Shown here: in pieces, positions 1-11,203 of the stretch
How the letters are laid out: each line of letters starts with the position of its first letter
Numbering within the stretch: the stretch's first letter is position 1
NCBI RefSeq assembly: GCF_002294995.1
Contig: NZ_NSGF01000002.1
Span: forward strand, 248,001-312,000
Origin: Mesorhizobium sp. WSM3860
Lineage (GTDB): Bacteria > Pseudomonadota > Alphaproteobacteria > Rhizobiales > Rhizobiaceae
Direction of reading: 5' to 3'
Length of the DNA: 64,000 bases
Translations under genes and position numbers: made by a program
The notes under the pieces: generated by a model
What the model was told of the DNA's origin: nothing
Databases searched by the model: none
The model's input: only the letters and a program-made list of their open reading frames with translations

Positions 1-529
1 GCGATCCGGTCGCTTTCCAGGTCAGGAAATCGGCGAGATCGAACAGATAGCCGGCTTCATTCCAGGTTGTGGGCAGGTTGCGCTTCAGCCACATCAGCTT
101 CGGCGTTTCCATTTCCGGCGACATCACCCCGCCGATATAGTCGAGCACGGCATGGCCGCTTCTGGTGCATTCGTCGGCTTCGGCGATGGCGCGATGGTCG
201 AGCCAGACGATGGTGTCCCAGCGCTTCTCGCCGGTGACCGAGACGCTCAGCTGATCGCCCTGCCTGCCGCGCACCACAAGCGAACAGGTAGCGTCAAAGG
301 AGATGCCGACGATATCCGATGCAGCGACGCCGGCCTTCTCACGCGCGGCCCGCACGGCGGCGCAGACTGCCGACCAGATATTTTCCGAATCGTGCTCCGC
401 GTGATCGGGCTTAGGCTGGTGCATGGCGATCGGCCGCTCCGCGCGGCCGAGCAGATTGCCTTTAGAGTCGAGAATGCCCGCGCGAGCGCTCCCGGTGCCG
501 ACATCGACCGCGCAAACGAAACTCGTCAA
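1..529 (-). CDS. FGGY-family pentulose kinase (partial, C-terminus outside window)
   Basis: This is the N-terminal part of an FGGY carbohydrate kinase; the rest lies left of the window. The N-terminus carries the phosphate-1 loop (AVDVGTGSARAGI). A FDATCSLVV segment follows, which in this superfamily is typical of D-ribulokinase-like pentulose kinases (known family signature). I start it at the TTG at 529-527, which overlaps the TGA of the upstream HAD gene, so the two are probably translationally coupled. As the last visible gene of the polyol operon it would phosphorylate the ketose made by the dehydrogenases. The exact substrate (ribulose, xylulose or fructose) cannot be settled from this fragment. 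Confidence 0.8.
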   Translation of the reverse strand, partial: MTSFVCAVDVGTGSARAGILDSKGNLLGRAERPIAMHQPKPDHAEHDSENIWSAVCAAVRAAREKAGVAASDIVGISFDATCSLVVRGRQGDQLSVSVTGEKRWDTIVWLDHRAIAEADECTRSGHAVLDYIGGVMSPEMETPKLMWLKRNLPTTWNEAGYLFDLADFLTWKATGS

Positions 530-1209
530 GATGCTTTTACTCTCGCTCCCAGGTCTGCAATCAGATCGGGCAATTGCAGCATGTCAGCGAATATAAAGTC
601 CGGTTCGGTCGACGCAAGCCGCGCCTTGAGCGCTGGGTTGTTCGCATGCGATCCGCCGGTGAAGGCAAAGACGCGCATGCCCGCCGCCCGCGCCGCGGCG
701 ATGCCGGCCGGGCTGTCCTCGATGACCAGGCATTCGGGCGGATCAGCGCGCATTGCGGCAGCGGCATGGAGGAACAGGTCCGGCGCCGGCTTGCCGCGCT
801 TGACCATGGCGGCGCTGAAGAGATGCGGCTCCAGCAGGCCCAGCAGGCCGGTGACCTCGAGCGCGTAGCGGATGCGCTCCAGCGTGCCGGAAGAGGCGAC
901 GCAATAGGGCAGGCCAAGCTTCGGCAGGATTTCCTTGATGCCGGGGATCGGCTTCAGCTCCTCGCGGAACTTGCGCATCAACTCGACCCGCATGGCGGTC
1001 AGATGCTTGTCGCTGATCTCCAGGCCGAAATCGCTGCCGAGGATCTCGCGCACGCTCTTCATGCTCTTGCCGAGGAAATGCTCGTAGGCGGCGTCCTCAG
1101 AGACGGTGCCGCCGGCGAGCTCGATCATGCCGAGCAACGCGGAGACCGAGAGCGCCTCGCTGTCGACCAGCACGCCGTCACAGTCGAAGATGACCAGCTC
1201 GGGCGTCAT
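526..1209 (-). CDS. HAD-IA family hydrolase of the polyol operon
   Basis: This is a haloacid dehalogenase-like phosphatase of about 227 residues. Motif I is FDCDGVLVDSE at the N-terminus with the nucleophilic and acid/base aspartates. A lysine in GKPAPDLF and an acidic VIEDS motif follow in the expected order. The helical cap between motifs I and II marks a beta-phosphoglucomutase-like member. The ATG at 1209 fits family starts better than an in-frame TTG at 1224. It lies 21 bases after the mannitol dehydrogenase stop and overlaps the pentulose kinase start, so it is an operon member. The substrate is probably a sugar or polyol phosphate, by context only. Confidence 0.85.
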   Translation of the reverse strand: MTPELVIFDCDGVLVDSEALSVSALLGMIELAGGTVSEDAAYEHFLGKSMKSVREILGSDFGLEISDKHLTAMRVELMRKFREELKPIPGIKEILPKLGLPYCVASSGTLERIRYALEVTGLLGLLEPHLFSAAMVKRGKPAPDLFLHAAAAMRADPPECLVIEDSPAGIAAARAAGMRVFAFTGGSHANNPALKARLASTEPDFIFADMLQLPDLIADLGARVKAS

Positions 1210-1230
1210 TGCGGCTGCGTCCAAAGAGCT

Positions 1231-2709
<1,479 letters not shown>

Positions 2710-2862
2710 CTTACTTACCCTTCGGCCGATATGCAGCCCGACAATCCAACCCCAATTCACCTGCTTGGGGCGAGCGGTGAGGGGCAGCATCCGTTTGCGG
2801 TATGCGCCCCTCACCTGCCCCGCGACGCGTCCTCCCCGGAGGAAGAGAGGCGCGCTTCCCCC

Positions 2863-3629
2863 TCAACTCATCCATTGACCGCCGTCGACATTGTAAGTCT
2901 GGGCGACAACGTATTCGGCTTCGTCGCTGGCGAGGAAAACCGCCATGCCCGTCAGATCTTCGGCTCGACCCATGCGGCCATAGGGCACGCTTTCGCCGAC
3001 GAGCTTCTTCTTCTCGCCCTCCGGCCGGTTCTCATATTTGGCAAACAGCGAATCGACGTGATCCCAATGCTCGCCGTCGACGACGCCCGGTGCGATGGCG
3101 TTGACATTGATGCGGTGCTTGATCAGGTCGAGCCCCGCCGATTGCGTGAGCGAAATGACGGCGGCCTTGGTGGCGCAGTACACCGCGACCAGCGGCTCGC
3201 CGCGGCGCCCGGCTTGGCTCGCCATGTTGATGATCTTGCCGCCACGGCCAGCAGCGATCATCGAGCGGGCCGCCGCCTGCAGCATGAACAGCGTGCCGGC
3301 GACATTTACGGAGAAGAGCTTGTCGTAGCTCGCCCGGCTGATCTCGACGATGGGCGCAAGGTCGAACAAGGCGGCATTGTTGATCAGGATATCGAGGCCG
3401 CCCGCGTTCGCTTCGACGGCTTTCACGCTGGCCTCGATCGAGGACTGGTCGGTGACATCGAGCCGGACCGCGTAAGCGGCAGAACCGATATCCTTCGCCG
3501 TCGCTTCCGCCGCTTCGAGATTGATGTCGGCAATCGCCACCGTGGCGCCTTCGCGCGCATAGGCTTCGGCGAAGGCCCTGCCGATGCCGCGCGCCGATCC
3601 GGTGATCAGCGCCGATTTGCCTTTGAGCC

Positions 3630-3633
<4 letters not shown>
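2863..3633 (-). CDS. smoS: Sorbitol (L-iditol/galactitol) dehydrogenase, SDR family
   Basis: This is a classical short-chain dehydrogenase/reductase of 256 residues. TGSARGIG near residues 11-18 binds the cofactor, NNAA is the structural motif, and the Ser, YCATK Tyr and Lys form the active site. Whole-protein similarity is to SmoS-type sorbitol dehydrogenases, which oxidise D-sorbitol to fructose or galactitol to tagatose. The start is a GTG overlapping the stop of the ATPase gene by four bases (GTGA), the usual coupling in this operon. Substrate assignment rests on context and family resemblance. Confidence 0.9.
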
Positions 3634-4634
<1,001 letters not shown>

Positions 4635-4669
4635 GGTTTCCTCCCCGGATTTCGTCCGCCGCTTACGGC

Positions 4670-5494
4670 TTACTTCACGGCGCCAAAGGTCAGGCCGCGC
4701 ACCAGCTGCTTCTGGCTGAACCAGCCCATGATCAGGATCGGCGCGATGGCCAATGTCGAGGCGGCCGAGAGCTTGGCCCAGAACAGGCCCTGCGGACTGG
4801 AGAAGGAGCTGATGAAGGCGGTGAGCGGCGCGGCCTCGGTGGTGGTCAGGCGGATCGTCCAGAACGCCTCGTTCCAGGCCAGGATGATGTTCAAGAGCAT
4901 GGTCGAGGCAATGCCGGGAACGGCCATGGGCGTCAGCACATAGATGATCTCGTTCCACAGCGAGGCGCCGTCCATGCGCGCCGCTTCGAGGATCTCGACC
5001 GGGATCTCACGGAAATAGGTGTAGAGCATCCAGACCACGATCGGCAGGTTGATCAGCATCAGCATGACGGTGAGGCCGATGCGGCTGTCGAGCAGGCCGG
5101 TGTCGCGGAAGATCAGATAGATCGGGAACAGCACGGCGACGGCCGGCATCATCTTGGTCGAGAGCATCCACATCAGGATGTCCTTGGTCCGCTTGGTCGG
5201 CGAGAAGGCCATCGACCAGGCCGCCGGAACGGCGATGATGAGCGCAAGGACGGTCGAGCCGACCGACAGGATCACCGAATTCAGGAAAAACTTGAAGTAG
5301 CCGCTCTGCGCCTGCACTTCCGAATAGCTTTCGGTGGTGCCCGACGGGATCAGCGCGAAGCCCTGGATCGCCTCCTGCTCCGACTTGAACGAGGTGATGA
5401 TCGTGTAAAGGATCGGGAAGAAGATCAGCAGGGCGACGATCCAGGCCGCGACTGTTGCGATCGTCTTGTGCTGCGTGGTGACTGCGCGTGCCAT
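4670..5494 (-). CDS. smoG: Polyol ABC transporter permease (MalG-type)
   Basis: This inner-membrane permease of about 274 residues has six predicted transmembrane helices. The cytoplasmic EAA loop ([14 protein letters not shown], ending MAVPG) docks the ATPase. I choose the ATG at 5494 because GGGAGG lies just upstream; an earlier GTG at 5509 would contain that ribosome-binding site. It pairs with the MalF-type permease, whose stop lies only a few bases upstream. Sorbitol/mannitol specificity is inferred from the operon. Confidence 0.92.
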   Translation of the reverse strand: MARAVTTQHKTIATVAAWIVALLIFFPILYTIITSFKSEQEAIQGFALIPSGTTESYSEVQAQSGYFKFFLNSVILSVGSTVLALIIAVPAAWSMAFSPTKRTKDILMWMLSTKMMPAVAVLFPIYLIFRDTGLLDSRIGLTVMLMLINLPIVVWMLYTYFREIPVEILEAARMDGASLWNEIIYVLTPMAVPGIASTMLLNIILAWNEAFWTIRLTTTEAAPLTAFISSFSSPQGLFWAKLSAASTLAIAPILIMGWFSQKQLVRGLTFGAVK

Positions 5495-5505
5495 TCTGTC
5501 CTCCC

Positions 5506-6378
5506 TCACTTGTCCAGGTTCTTGCCGACGGCGCGCATGACGAAGAAGGCGACGATGTTGGCGAGAATGACCGCGATGACGCCGCCTGCGGACGCCTGGC
5601 CGATTTTGAATTCCAAGAGCGCCTTCTGGTAGACGAGGAAGGGCAGGTTGGTGGAGGCGTAGCCAGGACCGCCATTGGTGGTGACCAGGATCTCGGCATA
5701 GACCGAGAGCAGGAAGATCGTCTGGATCAGGATAACGACGGTGATGGCGCGCGACATGTGCGGCAGCGTCAGATACCAGAAGCGGCTGAGGAAGCCGGCG
5801 CCATCCATCTCGGCCGCCTCCTTCTGCTCACCGTCAAGCGATTGCAGCGAGGTGAGCAGGATCAGCGTCGCGAAGGGCAGCCATTGCCAGGCGACGATCA
5901 GGATGACCGCGGTCAGCGGGTGCTGACCGAACCAGTCGATGGGATTGGCGCCGAAGAAGCGGGCAATATCGGCAAAGACGCCGTATTGCGGGTGCATGAT
6001 CATGTTCTTCCAGACAAGTGCGGCCACCGGCGGCATGACGAAGAACGGCGAGATGACCAGAATGCGCACGAAGCCCTGACCCCAGATCGGCTGGTCGAGG
6101 AGCAGCGCCAAAAGGATGCCGCCGATCACGGTGATGACCAGCACGCTGACGACTATGGTCAATGTGTTGAGAATCGACTGCAGGAAGGCGGGGTTGGAGT
6201 AGAAGAGCTTGTAATTGGCGAACCAGACGAACCCATCGCGGATCGGATTGAGCGGGTTGTACTGGAGGAACGAGAACCACAGCGTAAAGACCAGCGGCAC
6301 GATCATCCAGACGAACAGCAGGATCACCGACGGCGCCATCATGAAGCGGGCAAGCGAACGGGTTTGCTGAGTAGCCAT
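5506..6378 (-). CDS. smoF: Polyol ABC transporter permease (MalF-type)
   Basis: This inner-membrane permease of about 290 residues is the MalF-like partner of the downstream permease. Several hydrophobic segments are visible, and a coupling loop reads EAAEMDGAGFLSRFWYLTLP. The ATG at 6378 sits nine bases after GGGAGG; the GTG at 6387 is too close to that site to be used. It follows the substrate-binding protein gene after a 138-base gap holding a strong hairpin, an arrangement common between periplasmic-binding-protein and permease genes. Confidence 0.92.
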   Translation of the reverse strand: MATQQTRSLARFMMAPSVILLFVWMIVPLVFTLWFSFLQYNPLNPIRDGFVWFANYKLFYSNPAFLQSILNTLTIVVSVLVITVIGGILLALLLDQPIWGQGFVRILVISPFFVMPPVAALVWKNMIMHPQYGVFADIARFFGANPIDWFGQHPLTAVILIVAWQWLPFATLILLTSLQSLDGEQKEAAEMDGAGFLSRFWYLTLPHMSRAITVVILIQTIFLLSVYAEILVTTNGGPGYASTNLPFLVYQKALLEFKIGQASAGGVIAVILANIVAFFVMRAVGKNLDK

Positions 6379-6442
6379 GACGGTCACCCTCCCAAGGTCA
6401 GCCGGATTTTAGAGTTCTGCCAGAATTCCTGATTGCAAAGGT

Positions 6443-6470
6443 GGCCGCCCGAACTGGGTTTCGGGCGGCC
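6443..6470. terminator. Intercistronic hairpin between smoE and smoF
   Basis: Two perfect 11-base arms (GGCCGCCCGAA at 6443-6453 and its complement at 6460-6470) flank a six-base loop. There is no strong T-run on the minus strand. It therefore looks more like an attenuating or mRNA-protecting stem-loop behind the binding-protein gene than a full terminator. Such a hairpin would let smoE be expressed above the membrane components, as in malE-malF. That role is inference. Confidence 0.6.
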
Positions 6471-6516
6471 AATGCCGGTCATGATCCGCTACCGGCGTTC
6501 GGCACCGGGAGGAGCC

Positions 6517-7827
6517 TTACTTGAGGTAGCCGCCTTCGGTCATCGCGGCGGTCGCCGCGTCCTGGGCCTGCTTCAGCGCGTCATCGACGCTCGACTGGCC
6601 GGCAAGCGCGGCGGAGAAGAGCTGGCCGACGGTGGTGCCGAGGCCCTGGAATTCCGGGATGGCTACGAACTGCACGCCTACATAGGGCACGGGCTTGACG
6701 GTCGGATGCGTCGGGTCGGCGGCATTGATGGAGTCCAGCGTCATCTTCGCGAAGGGCGCTGCCTTCTGGTACTCCGGATTGTTGTAGAGCGAGGTACGGG
6801 TTCCGGGCGGAACGTTGGCCCAGCCTTCCTTCGCAGCCACCAGTTCGAGGTAGTGCTTCGAGGTCGCCCAGGAGACGAACTTCTCGGCAGCGTCCGCCTT
6901 CTTGGTGCCGGCGGGAATGGCGAGAGACCATGCCCACAGCCAGTTGCCGCGCTTGCCGAGACCCTTATCGGGCGCCAGCGCATAGCCGACCTTGTCGGCG
7001 ACCTGCGAGGCCTTCGGGTCGGAGACGAAGGACGCGGCGACGGTGGCGTCGATCCACATGCCGCACTTGCCCTGCTGGAACAGCGCAAGATTCTCGTTGA
7101 AGCCGTTGGAGGACGCGCCCTCAGGACCGTCTGCCTTCATCAGGTCGACATAGAACTGCAGCGTGTTCTTCCATTCCGGCTGGTCGAATTGCGGCTTCCA
7201 GTTCTCGTCGAACCAGCGGGCGCCGAAGGAGTTCGACATGGCGGTCAGGAAGGCCATGTTCTCGCCCCAGCCGGCCTTGCCGCGCAGGCAGATGCCGTTC
7301 ACGCCATTGGCGCGATCGGTCATCTTGTCGGCGGCCTCCTTGATGAAGTCCCAGGTCGGCGCGTCGGGCATTTTGAGCCCGGCCTTTTCCATCAGGTCCT
7401 TGCGGTACATTACGAAGGAGCTCTCGCCGTAGAAGGGCGCGGCATAGAGCTTGCCGTCGACCGAAAGGCCGCCGGCAATGGCCGGGATGATGTCCTTGAC
7501 GTCGTAGTCGTCGCCGAGCTTTTCGAGCGGCAGCAACCAGCTCTGCTTGGCCCAGATCGGAACCTCGTAGGTGCCGATGGTCAAGACGTCGTACTGGCCA
7601 CCCTTGGTGGCGATGTCGGTGGTGACGCGCTCGCGCAGGACGTTTTCTTCGAGGGTGACCCAGTTGAGCTGGATGTCGGGATTGGCCTTCGTGAAGTCGT
7701 CCGTCAGCTTCTGCATGCGGACCATGTCGCCATTGTTGACGGTGGCGATGGTGATGGATTCGGCATGCGCGGCGAAAGCAAGGGCGCTGGCCGACAACAG
7801 GCCCAGGGTGAGCGTGCGAAGTTTCAT
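6517..7827 (-). CDS. smoE: Sorbitol/mannitol ABC transporter substrate-binding protein
   Basis: This periplasmic binding protein of about 436 residues belongs to family 1 of the extracellular solute-binding proteins. It has a Sec signal peptide (MKLRTL, hydrophobic core, cleavage after AAHA). The mature part starts ESITIATVNNGDM and has the usual aromatic-rich sugar-binding lobes. The ATG at 7827 follows AGGGAGGA at good spacing; a more distal start would put the signal peptide internally. It is the first gene of the operon, transcribed from the promoter proposed at 7875-7902. Confidence 0.93.
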   Translation of the reverse strand: MKLRTLTLGLLSASALAFAAHAESITIATVNNGDMVRMQKLTDDFTKANPDIQLNWVTLEENVLRERVTTDIATKGGQYDVLTIGTYEVPIWAKQSWLLPLEKLGDDYDVKDIIPAIAGGLSVDGKLYAAPFYGESSFVMYRKDLMEKAGLKMPDAPTWDFIKEAADKMTDRANGVNGICLRGKAGWGENMAFLTAMSNSFGARWFDENWKPQFDQPEWKNTLQFYVDLMKADGPEGASSNGFNENLALFQQGKCGMWIDATVAASFVSDPKASQVADKVGYALAPDKGLGKRGNWLWAWSLAIPAGTKKADAAEKFVSWATSKHYLELVAAKEGWANVPPGTRTSLYNNPEYQKAAPFAKMTLDSINAADPTHPTVKPVPYVGVQFVAIPEFQGLGTTVGQLFSAALAGQSSVDDALKQAQDAATAAMTEGGYLK

Positions 7828-7874
7828 CAATTCCTCCCTAAAACCAAGATGAGCATTTGCCTTGGCTGCGGGCA

Positions 7875-7902
7875 ATTACTCACTAAGTGTGAATTATGTC
7901 AA
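7875..7902 (-). promoter_or_regulatory. Promoter of the polyol operon with a dyad in the spacer
   Basis: On the minus strand a perfect -35 TTGACA (7902-7897) is followed after 16 bases by AGTAAT (7880-7875) as the -10. Between them lies the dyad CACTAAGTG (7881-7889), extended imperfectly on both sides. The position suits an operator for a repressor or activator such as the SorC-type regulator at 9259-10218. The promoter is read from sequence; the regulator link is inference. Confidence 0.5.
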
Positions 7903-7990
7903 GCCGGAATCGATGCTGCAGCGCAGCACAAATCGATGCCCGCGCCCGTTTGCGCGATGCACAGCGGAGGCGGCAGGTTGCGGTGTCGTG

Positions 7991-8899
7991 CTACCGGCAG
8001 GCGATCTCGGCGAGAATCCAATCGCGGAAGGCGCGGATCTTCGGCACGTTGCGCCGGGCCGTGGGATAGACCAGCCAGTAGGCGTGGCCGTCGTCTCCGA
8101 CCAGGTCGAAGGGCTGGATCAGCCGGCCGTCGGCAAGCTCGTTCTTGAACAGGGCCCTGGTGACGATGGCAACACCTTGCCCGGCCATCGCGGCATTGGC
8201 CTCATAGGCCTGCGCGCCCATGCTGGTGCCGGGACGGCTGGCGAGTTCCTCCGCAGGCAGGCCGGCGAGCGCGAACCATTCCTGCCACCAGATGTCGCCG
8301 GGATCGAGGATGGGGAGCTTGAGCAGGTCGGCCGGCTCCTTGACGCCGCCGATGCTCGCCGCAAGCCTGGGGCTGAGCACCGGGGTGAAGTCGGCCCTGA
8401 ACAGCATATGCGTTTCCACGCCCGGCCATTTGCCGCCGCCGGAGCGGATGGCGATGTCGACATCCTCGCGGGCGAAATCGACGACAAGGTTCGAGGTGTC
8501 GACACGAACGGCGAGCGAGGGGTGCGCGACCTGGAAGGAACCTAGATGCTGCGCCAGCCAGTTCGAAGCGAAGGTGAGCAGGGTGGAAACGCAAAGCACG
8601 CCGTCGGCGCCGGCTCGGGCGGCCGCATAGGCGCCGCCCAGCAGCGCGAAGGCCTCGCTGACAGCCGGCGCAAGGCGCTGGCCGGGTTCGGTCAGCTCGA
8701 TCTGCCGTGGACGACGCAGGAACAGCGGCGCGCCGATGCGCTCCTCCAGAAGCTTGATCTGATAGCTCGCGGCGGCCTGGGTCATGCCGAGCTCCTCGGC
8801 GGCCTTGGTGAAGGAGAGGTGTCTGGCCACGGCCTCGAACACCCGAATCGCTTGCAGAGGCGGGAGCTGGACATTCTGCCGGGAGCTCAGATCGGGCAT
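7991..8899 (-). CDS. LysR-family transcriptional regulator (GcvA-like)
   Basis: This 302-residue regulator has an N-terminal winged helix-turn-helix (LSFTKAAEELGMTQAAASYQIKLLE, roughly residues 28-53) and a C-terminal LysR substrate-binding domain. PLQAIRVFEAVARH at the start and the overall length resemble the GcvA/AmpR branch. It is transcribed in the same direction as the polyol operon but lies upstream of its promoter, and it diverges from the small gene at 9010. Its effector is unknown. The intergenic region 8900-9009 probably holds its own binding sites. Confidence 0.9.
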   Translation of the reverse strand: MPDLSSRQNVQLPPLQAIRVFEAVARHLSFTKAAEELGMTQAAASYQIKLLEERIGAPLFLRRPRQIELTEPGQRLAPAVSEAFALLGGAYAAARAGADGVLCVSTLLTFASNWLAQHLGSFQVAHPSLAVRVDTSNLVVDFAREDVDIAIRSGGGKWPGVETHMLFRADFTPVLSPRLAASIGGVKEPADLLKLPILDPGDIWWQEWFALAGLPAEELASRPGTSMGAQAYEANAAMAGQGVAIVTRALFKNELADGRLIQPFDLVGDDGHAYWLVYPTARRNVPKIRAFRDWILAEIACR

Positions 8900-9009
8900 A
8901 AGGCCTCCTTATGGGTCATGATCGACGTTTGATTGGAAGCACCTGCCGATCAGCCCGATATCTGGGGTCGACGATCACTCCAGTTCAAGCATAGCGAAGG
9001 CTGACGATC

Positions 9010-9195
9010 ATGACCCCGATGCAGGAAAAACTCGATTCGACCCCGATACATGGATGGATTTCGCTGCTGGCGCGGGAATTCTCGTGGTTCGCCAGCCGCA
9101 GGCGCGGCTATGTCGATGTCCGAGAACTGTCGGAGCACCTGCAGCGGGACATGGGTTTCCTCGACGGTAACGATCCGCATGGACGCTACAAATAG
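9010..9195 (+). CDS. Small DUF1127-like protein
   Basis: This is a 61-residue basic protein divergent from the LysR gene. The C-terminal part (VRELSEHLQRDMGFLDG) resembles the DUF1127 helix found in many small alphaproteobacterial proteins, some of which bind RNA or regulate phosphate and sRNA turnover (family knowledge). The ATG at 9010 has a modest purine-rich site upstream. DUF1127 genes often sit next to GcvA-like LysR genes in Rhizobiales, so the LysR protein may control it; this is inference. No signal peptide or membrane segment is seen. Confidence 0.65.
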   Translation: MTPMQEKLDSTPIHGWISLLAREFSWFASRRRGYVDVRELSEHLQRDMGFLDGNDPHGRYK

Positions 9196-9258
9196 CAGGC
9201 CGTCTTTTTATCGACAGGCCCATTCTCGAGCATTGTTGTTTTGAACCCGAGCCCCTGG

Positions 9259-10218
9259 TCACGTGCCGTCAAGCAGGGCGGTGGCTGTCCGTTCGTCGGT
9301 GATAAGGCCATTGACCAAGCGCCGATTCACGGCGGCGAGGATGCCCGGCAGCTTGCGCTCGCCCATGGCAAGCGCGATGACCAGGGACTTCTCGCGTGAC
9401 GGCAAGGCGGCCGAGGACACCCGATCATTGGTGATACCTTCGATCATGCGGCCTTCGCGGTCGAACACCCAGCCGACGATCTCGGCGACGCCGCCAGCTT
9501 TCTGCAGCGCCTTCAATTCCACTTCCGAGATGAAGCCGTCCTCATAGAGCGGCGCCTTCGGGCCGAGATCGCCGATGCCAACGAAGGTGACGTCGGCCTC
9601 CGCGGCAAGCGCCAGCGTCGGCTGGATCATCGGCTGGCTGAGCAGCATGTCGCGCTCTTCCGGCGAGGAGGCGATGACCGGCAGCGGCATCGGGAAGGAG
9701 CGCGCCTTGACCCGGTCGGCCATGGTGAAGATGACGTTGTAGAGGGCGGCCGAGCCGTCGGGCGAGATGTTGCCGGTCAAGGACACCACCTTGTGCTGCG
9801 GGCACTCCATCGGCGGCAACAGCTCGATTGCCGCCTTCAGCGTGCGCCCGGTGCCGATGGCCATGACGATGGGCGCGGCGGAGCTCAGCCGGCGCTCGAT
9901 CTCGGCCGCCGCCGCCTCGGCGACGCCGATCGTCGTCGAGGACGAAGTCGGATCGCTCGGCACCACCTCGACGAGATCGAGCGCGAAACGCGACTTCAGC
10001 CGCGCGGCAAGATCGAGGCAATTGGCGATCGGATGATCGACGCGGACCTTGATCAGCCCTTCCGACATCGCCAGCGAGACGAGCCGCTGCGCCGTCTGCC
10101 TGGAAATGCCGAGTTTGGCGGCGATCTGATCCTGGGTATTGCCGGCAACATAATAGAGCCAGCCGGCCCGCGCGGCGTCGTCCAACCTGGTGCTGCCGGT
10201 TTCCTGTCGCGCGTTCAC
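9259..10218 (-). CDS. smoC: SorC/DeoR-type sugar-binding transcriptional regulator
   Basis: This 319-residue regulator has an N-terminal helix-turn-helix (NTQDQIAAKLGISRQTAQRLV) and a C-terminal sugar-phosphate-sensing domain of the SorC class (AIGTGRTLKAAIELL, GIGDLGPKAPLYEDGF). The GTG at 10218 follows GGGAGG at good spacing and is preferred over longer readings. SmoC-type proteins control sorbitol/mannitol operons in related bacteria, so the operon at 1-7.8 kb is its likely target, although a LysR gene lies between. The symbol is given by context and is less certain than the family. Confidence 0.85.
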   Translation of the reverse strand: MNARQETGSTRLDDAARAGWLYYVAGNTQDQIAAKLGISRQTAQRLVSLAMSEGLIKVRVDHPIANCLDLAARLKSRFALDLVEVVPSDPTSSSTTIGVAEAAAAEIERRLSSAAPIVMAIGTGRTLKAAIELLPPMECPQHKVVSLTGNISPDGSAALYNVIFTMADRVKARSFPMPLPVIASSPEERDMLLSQPMIQPTLALAAEADVTFVGIGDLGPKAPLYEDGFISEVELKALQKAGGVAEIVGWVFDREGRMIEGITNDRVSSAALPSREKSLVIALAMGERKLPGILAAVNRRLVNGLITDERTATALLDGT

Positions 10219-10279
10219 TTCCTGCCTCCCCAAACCCGACAATAGCGGGTCGTCTAGATTACAGCGAAAGCAGCTCTGC

Positions 10280-10306
10280 GCAATTGTCAATTGAAAGAGC
10301 AATTGC
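10280..10306. promoter_or_regulatory. Possible operator with three CAATTG repeats upstream of the SorC-type gene
   Basis: The region between the divergent SorC-type gene and HAD gene contains GCAATTG (10280-10286), CAATTG (10288-10293) and CAATTGC (10300-10306). The outer copies are inverted repeats of each other. Clustered short palindromes between divergent genes suggest a regulator-binding site, perhaps for the SorC-type protein itself. No experimental support is available. Confidence 0.35.
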
Positions 10307-10421
10307 TTGCGCCGTTGCCGACCAAGGACCGACCCATTCGCGCTCGCCTCAACCATTTGCCGGGAGAGCGGTTTATCTCGGACCGGAAACCCATTAAGGG
10401 GATCGGCGAAAGGAGCCTTGC

Positions 10422-11054
10422 ATGACGCCGAAAGCGGTTTTCTGGGACATGGACGGCACGCTGGTCGACAGCGAGCCGCTGCACGAGGCGGCCCTTGTGG
10501 CCGCGTTGCGCAGCGTCGGCATCGCGCCGCCGACCGACCTGCACGAACGGGTGCTGGGCGTCGCGGCATGGCCGGTCTACGAAATGCTGCGCGACCAGTT
10601 CGGTCTCGACCTGCACTTCGATGACTGGATCGTGCGCAAATACGACCACTACCTGCCGATGGCCGAGACGCTTAAGCCGCGGCCCGGCGCGATCGAGGTG
10701 TTCAATAAATTGCGCGCGCTGGGGGTCGAGCAGGCGGTGGTGTCCAATTCCGACCGGCTGATCGTCGACGCCAATCTCGGCGCGGTCGGTCTCGTCTATC
10801 CCGGCATGCACACGGTGAGCCGAAACGACGTGCGGCAAGGCAAGCCGCATGCGGAACCCTTCCTGCGCGCGGCCTATCTCGCTGGTGTAGATCCGGCCGA
10901 CGCGGTCGCGGTCGACGACAGCCGTACCGGCGCGATGGCCGGCCTGGCTGCGGGCATGAAGACGATTTTCTGGCCGGAAGCACCGATGGAAGGACCGCCC
11001 GGCGCAATCGTCATCAACAGCGCGGACGAGCTGCGGGCGCAGTTGGGACTTTGA
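10422..11054 (+). CDS. HAD-IA family hydrolase
   Basis: This 210-residue phosphatase has motif I FWDMDGTLVDSEPLH with the catalytic Asp pair, a Ser/Asn in VVSNSD, a Lys in GKPHAEPF and acidic VDDS. The cap domain between motifs I and II fits the beta-phosphoglucomutase/phosphatase subgroup. A GAAAGGAG site precedes the ATG at 10422. It is divergent from the SorC-type regulator gene and could be part of its regulon. The substrate is not evident; it is distinct in sequence from the HAD enzyme at 526-1209. Confidence 0.88.
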   Translation: MTPKAVFWDMDGTLVDSEPLHEAALVAALRSVGIAPPTDLHERVLGVAAWPVYEMLRDQFGLDLHFDDWIVRKYDHYLPMAETLKPRPGAIEVFNKLRALGVEQAVVSNSDRLIVDANLGAVGLVYPGMHTVSRNDVRQGKPHAEPFLRAAYLAGVDPADAVAVDDSRTGAMAGLAAGMKTIFWPEAPMEGPPGAIVINSADELRAQLGL

Positions 11055-11200
11055 GCAATTCCAGGAAAAGTATGTAACGATTTTCCGTCCGGAATTGCGA
11101 TTCCACGAAACGCTGAACCGCTCTGAGCAAGCTTTCAGAGATCGGCGCCGCCCCTCATCCGCCCTTCGGGCACCCTCTCCCCGTAGAACGGGGAGAAGGA
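11055..11200. repeat. Two intergenic palindromic repeat elements
   Basis: The first part (11055-11099) begins GCAATTCC and ends with its complement GGAATTGC around GGAAAA/TTTTCC arms. The same hairpin family recurs at 23331-23378. The second part (11144-11200) is a CCCCTCATCC...CTCTCCCCGT...ACGGGGAGAAGG element, a shorter form of the repeats at 25676-25858 and 49325-49510. They lie between the converging HAD and class II aldolase genes and may end transcription. Confidence 0.7.
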
Positions 11201-11203
11201 AGA

